Below are positions 25,125 through 33,888 of a stretch of DNA of 64,000 bases, one piece after another. The notes beneath the pieces are model-generated. The model saw only the letters and a program-made list of their open reading frames with translations, did no database searches and was not told the origin of the DNA. The position numbers were made by a program, and so were the translations under genes. Source of the stretch: Paeniglutamicibacter psychrophenolicus (GTDB lineage: Bacteria > Actinomycetota > Actinomycetes > Actinomycetales > Micrococcaceae). The stretch's first letter is position 1. Each line of letters starts with the position of its first letter. The stretch spans positions 43,933 through 107,932 of the forward strand of contig NZ_JAUSSH010000016.1 of assembly GCF_030812255.1 (NCBI RefSeq), written 5' to 3'.

Positions 25125-26090
25125 ATGGAAATACTGCTTTGGGTCGTCGTCCCGCTGCTCATTCTCGGACTTGCGTGGATGGGGCTGAAGAAGCTGCGCA
25201 TCAAGAACTCGGCCGAGGTTTCTGCTGCAATCACCCCGGAATCGGCGCAGGCCGCCGCCGCGCACCTGACCGGGGAAGGACACCGAGCCGTCTACAAGTC
25301 CCTGGCCCAGGGCGATTTCATGGCCGCGGTGCAAAACTACAAGGCCATGACCGGGGAAGGATACAAGGCCAGTATCATTGCTGTGCGAAGCCTGGAGCGT
25401 TTCCCGCAGGTCCGCAAGGAACCAGACCTCGGACCCACCATTTCCCAGCAGCTCGAGGCCGAACGCGAGGCGGCCAAGGCCGCGGAGCCCCAGAACCCGC
25501 AGGAGCAGGAGTCGAACGCGGCGACCACCATCCCGAGCGAGCCCGTCCTGCCCAACGACTCCGCTCCCACTTCCGCGAATGAGCGGAACCTTGAGGACGC
25601 ATGGGTGGTGCCCAGCGAATGGGCAGAGGAATTCGGAAGCGAAGCGGAACGGACCTCGACGCAATTCAAGGTCTCGTACCTGGTGGACGGGGAATCCAGG
25701 GAATTCGCCAGCGAGGACCTGCCGCCGGCAGAGTACGACCAGTTCCTGTCGCTGGTTCGGGACGATGACCTGCCCGGGGCCGCGGGACTCATTGCCAAGC
25801 ATTCGGGCCTGGAACAGGCCGAGATCCTGAAGATGCTTGCGGCGTCCCCATTGGGCGGAGGCCAGGCCTCAACCGCAAACATTGCCGACTTCAGCTTCGA
25901 GGGGCAGGGACCGGACGGAGCGGTGAAATTCAGCATCAACGACCTGGTGGAACCCGAGCGGTCGGAACTGCTCGACCACTTGCGCCTGGGTGAGCTGGAC
26001 GAGGCCACCACCATCGTCGTCCGCCACACGGGCCTGCCCGATGAAATGGTGCGAACCCTGCTCAACGCATTTGGGGACGGCGACAAGTAG
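25125..26090 (+). CDS. Membrane-anchored protein with three L7/L12-like helical repeats
   Basis: 321 residues. One N-terminal transmembrane segment (MEILLWVVVPLLILGLAWMGL) is followed by a cytoplasmic part. Three related blocks occur: ~60-95 (SLAQGDFMAAVQNYKAMTGEGYKASI), ~212-240 (LVRDDDLPGAAGLIAKHSGLEQAEIL) and ~290-315 (LRLGELDEATTIVVRHTGLPDEMVRTLL). Each has the pattern L-x-x-G/D-x-x-x-A-x6-TG-L-x3-hydrophobic, reminiscent of the C-terminal domain of ribosomal protein L7/L12. The linker ~115-165 is Glu/Pro/Ser-rich. I do not recognise a named family; a scaffolding or protein-contact role is inference. TAGGCT six bases before the ATG suggests a leaderless transcript. Confidence 0.8.
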   Translation: MEILLWVVVPLLILGLAWMGLKKLRIKNSAEVSAAITPESAQAAAAHLTGEGHRAVYKSLAQGDFMAAVQNYKAMTGEGYKASIIAVRSLERFPQVRKEPDLGPTISQQLEAEREAAKAAEPQNPQEQESNAATTIPSEPVLPNDSAPTSANERNLEDAWVVPSEWAEEFGSEAERTSTQFKVSYLVDGESREFASEDLPPAEYDQFLSLVRDDDLPGAAGLIAKHSGLEQAEILKMLAASPLGGGQASTANIADFSFEGQGPDGAVKFSINDLVEPERSELLDHLRLGELDEATTIVVRHTGLPDEMVRTLLNAFGDGDK

Positions 26091-26223
26091 TTCCCGCTGC
26101 GGGATCCCCGAGGGGACCGCTTGAGGCCGCGTGCACTTGGCTTTCCGAAGGGGCCGGGTATACGCGGTTTTTGCCTTTGCCGGGGCAAATATCCGGCGAC
26201 GGCGGTTCCGGCGGGTTAAACGA

Positions 26224-26251
26224 AAACAGCCCCGAAGAATCGAGGCTGTTT
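26224..26251 (-). terminator. tRNA-Ser(GCU) terminator
   Basis: On the minus strand AAACAGCC-TCGA-TTCT-TCGG-GGCTGTTT forms a hairpin followed by T-rich sequence, just 3' of the tRNA. Confidence 0.8.
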
Positions 26252-26254
26252 CAG

Positions 26255-26343
26255 CGGACACGGGGGGATTTGAACCCCCGGTCGAGTATAACCCCGACAC
26301 TTCATTAGCAGTGAAGCCCATTCGGCCGCTCTGGCACGTGTCC
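26255..26343 (-). tRNA. tRNA-Ser(GCT)
   Basis: The reverse strand folds with acceptor GGACACG/CGTGTCC, anticodon arm CTTCA-CTGCTAA-TGAAG (anticodon GCT), a long variable arm as in class II tRNAs and T-loop TTCAAAT. The discriminator is G and no CCA is encoded. Confidence 0.96.
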
Positions 26344-26481
26344 ATATTGCTGTTTCCAGCTCCCCTAGACTACCCAAAGCTGGCGCGCCGCACAAAACGA
26401 GACCGAAAGGGCCGCAACAGCCGCGCGGGAAAGGCCAACTGCCGCCGCCAACAGGAGGCCTGACGCGCTAACGTTGGCCAC

Positions 26482-26898
26482 ATGGCAAGTGCTTCCAAAC
26501 TGGTGACCGTGGCGGACCTCGACTACAGCTCGGCCGACAAAAGCCGTGTTTCGGTGGCTGCCCGGCTGGGGCTGCTGCTGGAGGACGGCGGGAGCGTCCT
26601 GCTGCTCGACAACCGCGGGTGGTCGACCAGCCAGCACTGGGCGGACGCATCGGTTGACGACATCGAAAAGAGAGCATTCGATGTCATGGGACCCGATGCC
26701 CCGACGGAGGACCAAGACAAAGAAGAGATGGCAACGGAGTATTGGGAATTCCTGAGTGAAATCCTGGAACAACAAGATCTCGACATCGGCCCCGCCGAGC
26801 TTCGCGAGTTGCCCCACGAAGTCCGGCTGAGCCACCGTCTGCTCAAGCGCCTCGATGCCGCACTCGACGACCTGGGCGGCATGCGCCCCGGAAGATGA
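26482..26898 (+). CDS. Conserved hypothetical protein
   Basis: A 138-residue soluble acidic protein: a possible beta-sheet N-terminus (VTVADLDYSSADKSRVSVAARLGLLLEDGGSVLLLDNRGWS) and a helical C-terminus (EYWEFLSEILEQQDLDIGPAELRELPHEVRLSHRLLKRLDAAL). No catalytic motif is seen and I do not recognise the family. TAACGT seven bases before ATG 26482 suggests a leaderless start. The gene runs into the convergent S9 peptidase gene with one base between the stops and no terminator. Confidence 0.78.
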   Translation: MASASKLVTVADLDYSSADKSRVSVAARLGLLLEDGGSVLLLDNRGWSTSQHWADASVDDIEKRAFDVMGPDAPTEDQDKEEMATEYWEFLSEILEQQDLDIGPAELRELPHEVRLSHRLLKRLDAALDDLGGMRPGR

Positions 26899-26899
26899 A

Positions 26900-29104
26900 T
26901 TACTCGGCGACGTGCCGCCAGAGGAATTCGTAGCTGGTTGCCAGCATGGTCGCGGTCGCGCCGTTGTCGCTGGCCCCGGCATGTCCACCGTCGAGGGACT
27001 CGTGGTAGCGGACATTGCCGACACCCATGTCCATCATCTTCGCCGCCATCTTCCGTGCCTGCACCGGGCCGACCCGATCGTCGCTGGTGGCGCTCCAAAT
27101 CAGCGAGGCCGGGTAGGTGGCCCCCTCCGGGAGTGCATCGTCGAGCCGGTGGTACGGGGAAAACGTGCGAACAAATTCCCAGTCAGTGGGCACATCCGGG
27201 TCGCCGTATTCGGCAATCCAGGAATGCCCGGCGGCCAGCCGCGTGTACCTGCGCATGTCCAGCAACGGGACACCGCAGGAGATGGCCCCGAAAAGCTCGG
27301 GGTAGCCGGTGATCATGTTGCCCATCAGCAGCCCTCCGTTGGAACGCCCCGTCGCGGCCAGGTGTTCGCGCGAAGTGACCCCGCGGTTGATGAGGTCGCG
27401 GGCAATGGCCGCGAAGTCCTCGTAGGCGCGGTGCCTGTTTTCCCGCAGCGCCGCCCGGTGCCAGCGCGGCCCGTACTCGCCGCCGCCGCGGATGTTGGCC
27501 ACCACGTAGCTGCCGCGCCGGCCCTGTTCAGTGCGGCGAACCAGCCAGCCGGGACCCAACGCACCGAGGTAGCTCGGGGTCAGGCTGGCCTGGAACCCGC
27601 CATAGCCGTTCATCAGCACCGGGTTCTTCCCGTCCAGCGGAAGCTCGTGCGGTGACACCTGGAAATATGGGACGCGGGTTCCGTCATCGGAAACGGCAAA
27701 GTGTTGCGTGACCTCGAAGCCTTCCGCATCGAAACGAGCCGGTGCGCTCTTCACCGGCAGCGGGGTTGCCGCGTAGGCCGCGTCCGAGCAGACGGTCCCG
27801 CGTGCCAGGGTGGTGGGTGTGAGGAACCCGGTGAGGGTCAGCCAAAAATCCTCCCCGCATTCGGGATCCTCGTCGTCTACGGCCGAGATGCTGAAGCTGT
27901 GCAGCGGGGCACCAATGTCCAGGGCGCGAAGCGCGAAGTCGCGGGCGGGATCGCAGATGAGTATCTGGGAGGAGACGTCTTGCAGGACGTTGAGCAGGAT
28001 GTGGCTGGCGGTGAAATCAATGGATTGCAGGGAGGTCGATTCCGTGGGGACAAAGATCTCGCGCAGGGCCGCGGTGCCGGCCATGAGCCCGTCGAGTTCT
28101 GCCAGCACCAGTGAGCCGGGAATGTGGGTGACTCCTTCGCGGGTCCACGGGGTTTGCGGGGAGAAGATCACCCAGTCACGATGCAGCGAGACCCCGACGT
28201 CGGTGGGGACATCAAGGTGCACCCATTGAGCGCCGCTGCGCACGTAGGTTTTGGAATTGTAGAAATCGATGACGTCGTGGGCCACATCGCGTTCGAATCC
28301 CGGGGTCGAATCGTGGGAAACGTAGGCCAGGACGTGTGACTGGTCGATGGCGAAGATTTCCTCGGCCTCGGCCAGCTCCTGGCCGCGCGACAGGCGGCGC
28401 ACGGTGCGGGCATACGAGGACAGCGTGAGCGACCCTTCCCCGACATCGGTGGCGACAAACAAGGTGTCCGCATCCGCCCAGGAGACGTTGGTCTTGGCGA
28501 CCGGCAGGTCAAAGCCCCCGGGGACAAAGGCCAGGGTAGGCAGGTCGAATTCCCGCACGCGAACCTGGTCACCGCCATCGGGGGAGAGCTTGACCAGCGC
28601 CCGGGTGTACTCCGTGCCAGCTTTCGGGCGGAGCATCTGCGCCCCGGCATAGACCCAGTCGATTCCCTCGGCCGCTGCCAGGGCATCCACGTCCAGCAGG
28701 ACTTCCCACTCCGGTTCCTGTTGCTGATACGACTCCCAGCTGGTGCGCCGCCACAATCCCTTGGGGTGCTGCGAATCGCGCCAGAAGTTGTAGTAGTGTT
28801 CCCCGCGCTTGGTGACCATGGGGATCCTGTCGGCGGCATCCAACACCGTGAGGATGGCATCCTTGGTGGCGGCGAAATCCGCGTCGAAGAGTTCCGCTTC
28901 GGTGCGGTCGTTCTGGCCGACCACCCAGTCCATGGCTTGGTCCGAATCCAATTCCTCGAGCCACAGGAAAGGATCCTCGGGAGTGTTCTTGGAAGCCTGG
29001 GCTTGGGCGTGCTGCACGAGGGCATCCGAGGCCGGGGCTTCGGAACTACCGGTCATTTCGGCGAGGCTGGCGGACGCGGGGGTTTCAAGGGGAGGGGTGC
29101 TCAT
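26900..29104 (-). CDS. S9 prolyl oligopeptidase-family peptidase
   Basis: 734 residues. The N-terminal beta-propeller (~70-450) begins with DPFLWLEELDSDQAMDWVVGQN. The C-terminal hydrolase domain has the nucleophile motif ATGRSNGGLLMG, an Asp in SATSDDRVGPVQARKMA and the His in SLDGGHAGAS. No signal peptide is seen, so it is probably cytoplasmic; members cleave short peptides after proline or basic residues. TAGACT six bases before ATG 29104 fits the leaderless pattern. The first ~45 residues are Ala/Ser/Pro-rich and may be disordered. Confidence 0.92.
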   Translation of the reverse strand: MSTPPLETPASASLAEMTGSSEAPASDALVQHAQAQASKNTPEDPFLWLEELDSDQAMDWVVGQNDRTEAELFDADFAATKDAILTVLDAADRIPMVTKRGEHYYNFWRDSQHPKGLWRRTSWESYQQQEPEWEVLLDVDALAAAEGIDWVYAGAQMLRPKAGTEYTRALVKLSPDGGDQVRVREFDLPTLAFVPGGFDLPVAKTNVSWADADTLFVATDVGEGSLTLSSYARTVRRLSRGQELAEAEEIFAIDQSHVLAYVSHDSTPGFERDVAHDVIDFYNSKTYVRSGAQWVHLDVPTDVGVSLHRDWVIFSPQTPWTREGVTHIPGSLVLAELDGLMAGTAALREIFVPTESTSLQSIDFTASHILLNVLQDVSSQILICDPARDFALRALDIGAPLHSFSISAVDDEDPECGEDFWLTLTGFLTPTTLARGTVCSDAAYAATPLPVKSAPARFDAEGFEVTQHFAVSDDGTRVPYFQVSPHELPLDGKNPVLMNGYGGFQASLTPSYLGALGPGWLVRRTEQGRRGSYVVANIRGGGEYGPRWHRAALRENRHRAYEDFAAIARDLINRGVTSREHLAATGRSNGGLLMGNMITGYPELFGAISCGVPLLDMRRYTRLAAGHSWIAEYGDPDVPTDWEFVRTFSPYHRLDDALPEGATYPASLIWSATSDDRVGPVQARKMAAKMMDMGVGNVRYHESLDGGHAGASDNGATATMLATSYEFLWRHVAE

Positions 29105-29249
29105 ATGGACAGTCTAGGGAAACCGGCTGTTTGCGCACTGGGGATTCGTAATCGATTCGTTATATGACTCGTGGTGGGATGCCCCTTTTTGTCGGGGTAG
29201 GTGGGTAGGTTGAGCAGAAGGTCTCAGTTTCGTCGAATAGGGGAAAACG

Positions 29250-30347
29250 ATGCAGTTCGGAGAACGGCTAGCAGCGCTTGCGGCAAAGATTCAGCAGCAA
29301 CGCAACATCATAGAAACCGAGGAAGCCACGAAGAACGCATTCATCATGCCGTTCATTTCGACGATCCTCGGGTATGACGTGTTCAACCCGCTGGAAGTTG
29401 TCCCCGAGTACACCGCCGACGTCGGGATCAAAAAGGGCGAAAAGATTGATTACGCGATCATGCTTGGTGGCGAGGTGCAGATCCTGATTGAGTGCAAGCG
29501 TTCGGCCGGTGGCCTGAAGTATGAACATGCATCGCAGCTCTACCGGTACTTTGCCGCTACAACCGCAAGAATCGCGATCCTGACCAACGGTGAGGTCTAC
29601 CAGTTCTATACCGACCTCGATGCCCCGAACAAGATGGACGCGAAGCCGTTCCTGATCCTCGACATGAACGACATCGACGAAACACTGATCCCGGAGCTGC
29701 GCAAGCTGTCCCGTGATGCGTTCGATCTTGAATCCATAGTCAGCGCCGCCGAGGAACTCCGCTACGTCGGGGAGATCAAGCGCGCCATCGCCGCCAACTT
29801 CCAGGAACCAACGGCGGAGTGGGTCAAATTCCTGTCTGCTGGCGTCTACGAGGGTCAATTTACGCAGCGTGTTCGCGAGCAATTCACAGTCCTCGTTGCC
29901 AAGGCCACGAAGCAATACCTAGCGGATCAAGTCAACGACCGCCTCAAGGCGGCGCTCGGGGAACCGAACATCCCCATGATGTCGAGTACGGAAGCGGCCG
30001 CCAGCGTAACCAGCGAATCCGTGGTCGAAGCAGACCTTGAACCGGACGATGGCGTTGAAACGACGCTGGAAGAACTCGAAGGCTTCCACATTGTTCGTGC
30101 CATAGTTTGCAAGAACGTCAAGGTCAACCGTATTGCGCACCGAGATGCGAAGTCCTATTTTGCGGTACTGCTCGATGACAACAACCGCAAACCGATAGCC
30201 CGGCTGCACTTCAACAGGGCGCAGAAATACCTGGGGCTGTTTGGGGAAGACAAGACAGAATCGCGCATCCCCATTGAAAGCCTCGACGAAATCTACCTGC
30301 ATTCAGATGCCCTGCGCGCCACGGTGGAAAGCTATGAAGCGGCGTAG
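29250..30347 (+). CDS. Stand-alone HsdR-N-type restriction nuclease domain protein
   Basis: 365 residues. Residues ~25-140 match the N-terminal nuclease domain of type I restriction subunits: IIETEEATKNAFIMPFISTILGYDVFNPLEVVPEY, then the PD-(D/E)xK core EKIDYAIMLGGEVQILIECKR (D then E-x-K). Motor and methylase genes are absent nearby. The remainder has a helical middle and a beta-rich C-terminus (YFAVLLDDNNRKPIARLHFNRAQKYLGLF) that may bind nucleic acid. AGGGG six bases before ATG 29250 supports the start. Base composition is visibly less GC-rich than the neighbours, suggesting transfer. Roles in defence or DNA repair are both possible. Confidence 0.83.
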   Translation: MQFGERLAALAAKIQQQRNIIETEEATKNAFIMPFISTILGYDVFNPLEVVPEYTADVGIKKGEKIDYAIMLGGEVQILIECKRSAGGLKYEHASQLYRYFAATTARIAILTNGEVYQFYTDLDAPNKMDAKPFLILDMNDIDETLIPELRKLSRDAFDLESIVSAAEELRYVGEIKRAIAANFQEPTAEWVKFLSAGVYEGQFTQRVREQFTVLVAKATKQYLADQVNDRLKAALGEPNIPMMSSTEAAASVTSESVVEADLEPDDGVETTLEELEGFHIVRAIVCKNVKVNRIAHRDAKSYFAVLLDDNNRKPIARLHFNRAQKYLGLFGEDKTESRIPIESLDEIYLHSDALRATVESYEAA

Positions 30348-30374
30348 CCGAAAGGGATGGATGTCTTGAACCAG

Positions 30375-30420
30375 CGGTTCGCTTGGGCACGATCTTCAAT
30401 TCCCGTGTCCAAGCGAACCG
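30375..30420. terminator. Terminator after the HsdR-N-type gene
   Basis: CGGTTCGCTTGGGCACG (30375-30391) pairs with CGTGTCCAAGCGAACCG (30404-30420) with only one G-T pair. It insulates the nuclease gene from the next gene. Confidence 0.85.
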
Positions 30421-30451
30421 ATACGGCATGACGGCAGACTAGGCTGAAACC

Positions 30452-32485
30452 GTGAGTGAGCAGCAGAATCCCGGTCGAGAACCGTATGTCATTGCCGTTG
30501 TGGGAGCCGGACCGCGTGGCACCTCGGTTCTTGAGCGCTTGGCATCCGAACTGGGGCGCACCCGGAACCATTCGCGCGCGATCACCGTGGTCGTCTTCGA
30601 TGTCCACGACCCGGGTGCAGGGCATGTCTGGAGCACGTCCCAGTCCAGGCTCTTCCTGATGAACACCCCGGCAGGATTTCCCACCGTTGCCCCGGAACGG
30701 GAAACCCCGGGCGAACCGGGCATGAGCTTTGACCAATGGCGCCTGGCCGGCGGCGACGGCGCAGTGCTCAGCAGCGTGGAAGCCGAAGAGCTGGAACGGA
30801 TGGGCAGGGGAACCTACCCGCCACGGGCCCTCTACGGACGGTATCTGCGCCACGTTTTTGACCGGTCGGTGGCGGCACTGCGCGCCAACACCGCCGTGGT
30901 GGAGGTGCGTGTGGAGCGCGCCGAGATCACCGCTCTGCGCCGCGGCGCGGCCGACTACCTGCTGACTGGCCACCGGGTTGATGGCACCAGCGCGCAAACG
31001 CCACAAGCCGGCGATGCACTTGAACTGCGTGCCGACGCCGTGGTGCTGGCACTGGGCCACGTTCCGGCGCGCCTAAACCCGGCACAGGAGGCCATGGCCC
31101 AGGCCGCCGATGACGCCGGCCTGGCCTACCAGGGCCCCAATGTCCCCGGGGACGTCGCCTGGGACAAGATTCCGGCCGGGGAAACAGTCTTGGTCCGCGG
31201 CCTGGGACTGAACTTCTTTGACGTGATGATTGCCCTGACCGTGGGACGCGGCGGACAATTCAATGAAATCAACGGCGGCCCGGGGCGTGCCCTGGAATAC
31301 TGGCCCTCGGGCCGGGAACCACGGATCGTGGCGGCCTCCCGCCGCGGAACGCCGTACCGCGCAAAATCCTGCGTCGAGGAGTTCATCCCGGACTCCGTGA
31401 GCCTGCGCTACCTGGACTTCGAAGTGATCGTCCAGAAGGTTGCCGAGGACCGGGCACTGAACACGGAGGCAGCTGTCCGCTTTGACGCGCACGTGTGGCC
31501 GCTGCTGCACCGCGACGTCCTGCTGGCCTACTACCGCACCGCAGCCAGGCGGCACCCGTCCCGCTTCGAGGTGGACCCGGATGAATTCGTGGACAACTTG
31601 ATTGCGGTGCTCGACGCCGAACACCAGGCAGGCTCCCAGGTGTGGTTGGAGGGCGCTCGCCGGCTCGTGGACGAGCAGGCACCCGCCTTGGGATTCCTTG
31701 ATGTCCCCCGGCTGGGCCATCCCTTCGCCGAACGCGGTTTTTCCTCCTTGAAGGAATACCAGAAGGCCGTCATGGAATACCTGGAGTTCGATGCGATCTC
31801 CTCGGTGGAGGGCGAGAAGGACCCGTTGAAGATGGCCATTGCCACCTTGAACGCCGGGCGCATGGTCGTCAAAAGGATGATCACCGAGCGCCTGATCTCG
31901 GACGAGTCGCGCCAGAGCGAGGTGCAGGGCTGGTTTGAACCGCTGGTCGAGGGCCTGGCCTCCGGTCCTCCGCTGCAACGCATCGAGGAACTCGCAGCAT
32001 TGGCCCGGGCCAACGTCGTGGAGTTCATCGGCCCGGACCCGGAATTCGAGATTGACAGGCCTTCCGGAGTGTTCACCGCATCCTCGCCGTGGGTCGACGC
32101 GCCGGCGTGTACGGCACGGACGCTCATCGAGGCCATGATGCCGGCCAACCGAGTGCTGCAGACTGCCTCGCCCTTGCTGCGGCAGCTGCTCGACGATGGC
32201 TTGGCTACCGCGTTCCACATGCGCAACGACCAAGGAGAACCGTTCCCGGGCTCGGGACTCGAGGTCATGGGCGAGCCTTACAGGATGGTTGATGCCGAGG
32301 GGGTGGCGCACCGGGCGATCTTCGTGCTCGGGCTCCAGCTTTCCTCCGCGCAATGGGGCACCGCCATCGCGGCCCAGGCCGGGGCCGCGCTCGACGGTGC
32401 GGCTCGGACCCTGGGCGACGCCCAAGACATCGCCCGGGAACTGCTGCGACTGAGCCAGGTCCAGGACCTGAACCAGCCGCGCTGA
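30452..32485 (+). CDS. FAD/NAD(P)-binding protein (NAD_binding_9 type)
   Basis: 677 residues. The N-terminal dinucleotide fold VIAVVGAGPRGTSVLERLA (GxGxxG) and the following HVWSTSQSRLFLMNTPAGFPTVAP are typical of the FAD-NAD(P)-binding family found in actinobacteria. VVLALGHVPARL is the second conserved segment, and FLDVPRLGHPFAERGFSSLKEYQ and a long helical C-terminus complete it. An oxidoreductase role is expected but the substrate is unknown. GTG 30452 follows TAGGCT by six bases, a leaderless start. Alone between two terminators. Confidence 0.85.
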   Translation: MSEQQNPGREPYVIAVVGAGPRGTSVLERLASELGRTRNHSRAITVVVFDVHDPGAGHVWSTSQSRLFLMNTPAGFPTVAPERETPGEPGMSFDQWRLAGGDGAVLSSVEAEELERMGRGTYPPRALYGRYLRHVFDRSVAALRANTAVVEVRVERAEITALRRGAADYLLTGHRVDGTSAQTPQAGDALELRADAVVLALGHVPARLNPAQEAMAQAADDAGLAYQGPNVPGDVAWDKIPAGETVLVRGLGLNFFDVMIALTVGRGGQFNEINGGPGRALEYWPSGREPRIVAASRRGTPYRAKSCVEEFIPDSVSLRYLDFEVIVQKVAEDRALNTEAAVRFDAHVWPLLHRDVLLAYYRTAARRHPSRFEVDPDEFVDNLIAVLDAEHQAGSQVWLEGARRLVDEQAPALGFLDVPRLGHPFAERGFSSLKEYQKAVMEYLEFDAISSVEGEKDPLKMAIATLNAGRMVVKRMITERLISDESRQSEVQGWFEPLVEGLASGPPLQRIEELAALARANVVEFIGPDPEFEIDRPSGVFTASSPWVDAPACTARTLIEAMMPANRVLQTASPLLRQLLDDGLATAFHMRNDQGEPFPGSGLEVMGEPYRMVDAEGVAHRAIFVLGLQLSSAQWGTAIAAQAGAALDGAARTLGDAQDIARELLRLSQVQDLNQPR

Positions 32486-32521
32486 GGACACAGCCCTAAG
32501 CCGTGGAACGAAAGGGCCGCA

Positions 32522-32555
32522 GGGAGGGGCCGGGCGCCAACGCCCGTTCCCTCCC
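32522..32555. terminator. Terminator between convergent FAD protein and VOC genes
   Basis: GGGAGGG (32522-32528) pairs with CCCTCCC (32549-32555) and an inner GGGCG pairs with CGCCC. Confidence 0.65.
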
Positions 32556-32579
32556 CGCGCCGGGAACTTCCCGGCCCTG

Positions 32580-33353
32580 CTACACGCCCACCAGCTTCAA
32601 GGTGGCGCCGCAGCAATCGGTAATCGCAGCAACCCTGCCGAACTCGGAATCCTGCGGACCCTCGGTCACGGTGCCGCCGTTGGCCACCACCGTCGCGCAA
32701 GCAGCGTCCACGTCATCCACGCCCCAATAGGTCACCCAGAATCCGGGGACCTCGGCCGGCAGGAAGCCGGAGGCATCCATCAACCCGGCCTTCGCATCGT
32801 CGTCCTCCCCGTAGGTGGTGTACCTGAATTCCGGGGAATCGGCCATCACATGGGTGTCCCAGCCAAAGGCCTTGGAGTAGAACTCCACCGCCGCGGGATA
32901 GTCCTTCGAGTACAGCTCGTGCCACGCCGGGGTGCCGTGCTGGGAATCGGCACCGAATCCCTGGTGCTCCTGCGGCTGCCACACACCGAAAGCGGCGCCG
33001 CCGGCATCAAGGAAGATTCCCATGTGCCCGTAAGGTGCCACGTGCATCGGCGGCATCAGGACCTTGCCGCCCGCGCCTTGGATGCTGGCCTCGGTGGCGG
33101 TGATGTCATCGCTCTTCAGGTACAACGACCAGATGTTGGGGATGCCGCCAAAATCCGGATTGTGCGGAGACATTCCCGCCACCAGCCGCCCATTGTGCCG
33201 GGCGCTGAGATAGCCGCCATACTCCTCCGCAACGGGCTCCTCGAACTCCCAGCCGAAGAGGGCCGAGTAGAACTTCTTGCTGGCTTCGATGTCGGTGGTC
33301 ATGATGTCGGTCCAGACCGGGTTTCCGGCGGGGGTGGTATCGCGCAGGGGCAT
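32580..33353 (-). CDS. Two-domain VOC (glyoxalase/dioxygenase-fold) protein
   Basis: 257 residues made of two VOC modules: ~10-120 (PVWTDIMTTDIEASKKFYSALFGWEF ... YGHMGIFLDAGGAAFGVWQ) and ~138-255 (GTPAWHELYSKDYPAAVEFYSKAFGWDTH ... DCCGATLKLVGV). Such proteins bind a metal or small molecule; glyoxalase, extradiol cleavage or antibiotic binding cannot be separated from sequence alone. ATG 33353 begins the typical MPLRDTTPAGNPVWTDI. A long gene-free stretch lies upstream. Confidence 0.9.
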   Translation of the reverse strand: MPLRDTTPAGNPVWTDIMTTDIEASKKFYSALFGWEFEEPVAEEYGGYLSARHNGRLVAGMSPHNPDFGGIPNIWSLYLKSDDITATEASIQGAGGKVLMPPMHVAPYGHMGIFLDAGGAAFGVWQPQEHQGFGADSQHGTPAWHELYSKDYPAAVEFYSKAFGWDTHVMADSPEFRYTTYGEDDDAKAGLMDASGFLPAEVPGFWVTYWGVDDVDAACATVVANGGTVTEGPQDSEFGRVAAITDCCGATLKLVGV

Positions 33354-33472
33354 TTTCGAACGCTTCCAATCCTGGGGTTTCCGTTGGTTCGTGAACCGGG
33401 AATCCTGCCTGCCCGGTTGCGATGAATCCTACGTGCCGCACCCGGTGCAGACCATGGCCTGCGGGTTAACGA

Positions 33473-33510
33473 AAGGAGTCGGTTCCCGTTGGCACGGGAA
33501 CCGACTCCTT
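33473..33510. terminator. Hairpin next to the displaced tRNA-Ser 3' end
   Basis: Perfect 17-bp stem, arms 33473-33489 and 33494-33510, loop TGGC. It stands 8 bases from the tRNA remnant, just as the functional tRNA-Ser terminator stands 9 bases from its tRNA, so it is probably the original terminator of that gene. Confidence 0.8.
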
Positions 33511-33518
33511 GAATGGCA

Positions 33519-33543
33519 CGGATGGTAAGAGACTTGAATTCCT
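33519..33543 (-). repeat. Displaced 3' end of tRNA-Ser (attachment-site candidate)
   Basis: CGGATGGTAAGAGA is identical to the tRNA-Ser(UGA) 3' end at 34572-34585; the next bases TTGAA also match, and the few differences up to 33543 are mostly transitions. Discriminator, acceptor 3' strand and T-arm are therefore duplicated, 1,053 bp from the intact gene in direct orientation. Confidence 0.75.
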
Positions 33544-33705
33544 AAAGGTGCTCTGGGAAGTCGAAAAAATCCTGTAACCACTCGGATTTACATCACTCCA
33601 GATAACAACACTTGATGCATGACGTGGGCAAATAATGGGCATTTCGCCATTCGTCGCCCCGCCTGCCTACACTCGAATCAATCGCTCGCACGTTAGGAAT
33701 CCAGC

Positions 33706-33888
33706 ATGAAACGCCTACTGAAGCACCGACTAACAATCAGCTTGGCGGTAATCGCCGTCGTGATAGCGGCCGGAAGCTACGTTGCCAGCTCCACCTACCC
33801 GGTGGCGTTCGGCATCATCCGGACTGTTTGCGCGGTAACGCTCGGGTTCGCCGTAGTCTCCATCCGCAGGGACTTGAATGATGCGTAA
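33706..33888 (+). CDS. Small membrane protein
   Basis: A 60-residue protein with a basic N-terminus (MKRLLKHR) and two hydrophobic segments (LTISLAVIAVVIAAGSYV and VAFGIIRTVCAVTLGFAVV). AGGA stands eight bases before the ATG. It overlaps the following lipoprotein gene, so the two are coupled. No family recognised. It lies inside the putative insert between the two tRNA-Ser 3' ends. Confidence 0.6.
   Translation: MKRLLKHRLTISLAVIAVVIAAGSYVASSTYPVAFGIIRTVCAVTLGFAVVSIRRDLNDA

Larger units (their letters stand above)
33354..33705. other. Gene-free stretch with displaced tRNA-Ser end
   Basis: Contains the upstream region of the VOC gene (33354-33470), a strong hairpin (33473-33510), a copy of the tRNA-Ser 3' end (33519-33543) and then A/T-richer sequence leading to a small membrane protein gene. 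No further gene is seen. Confidence 0.6.
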
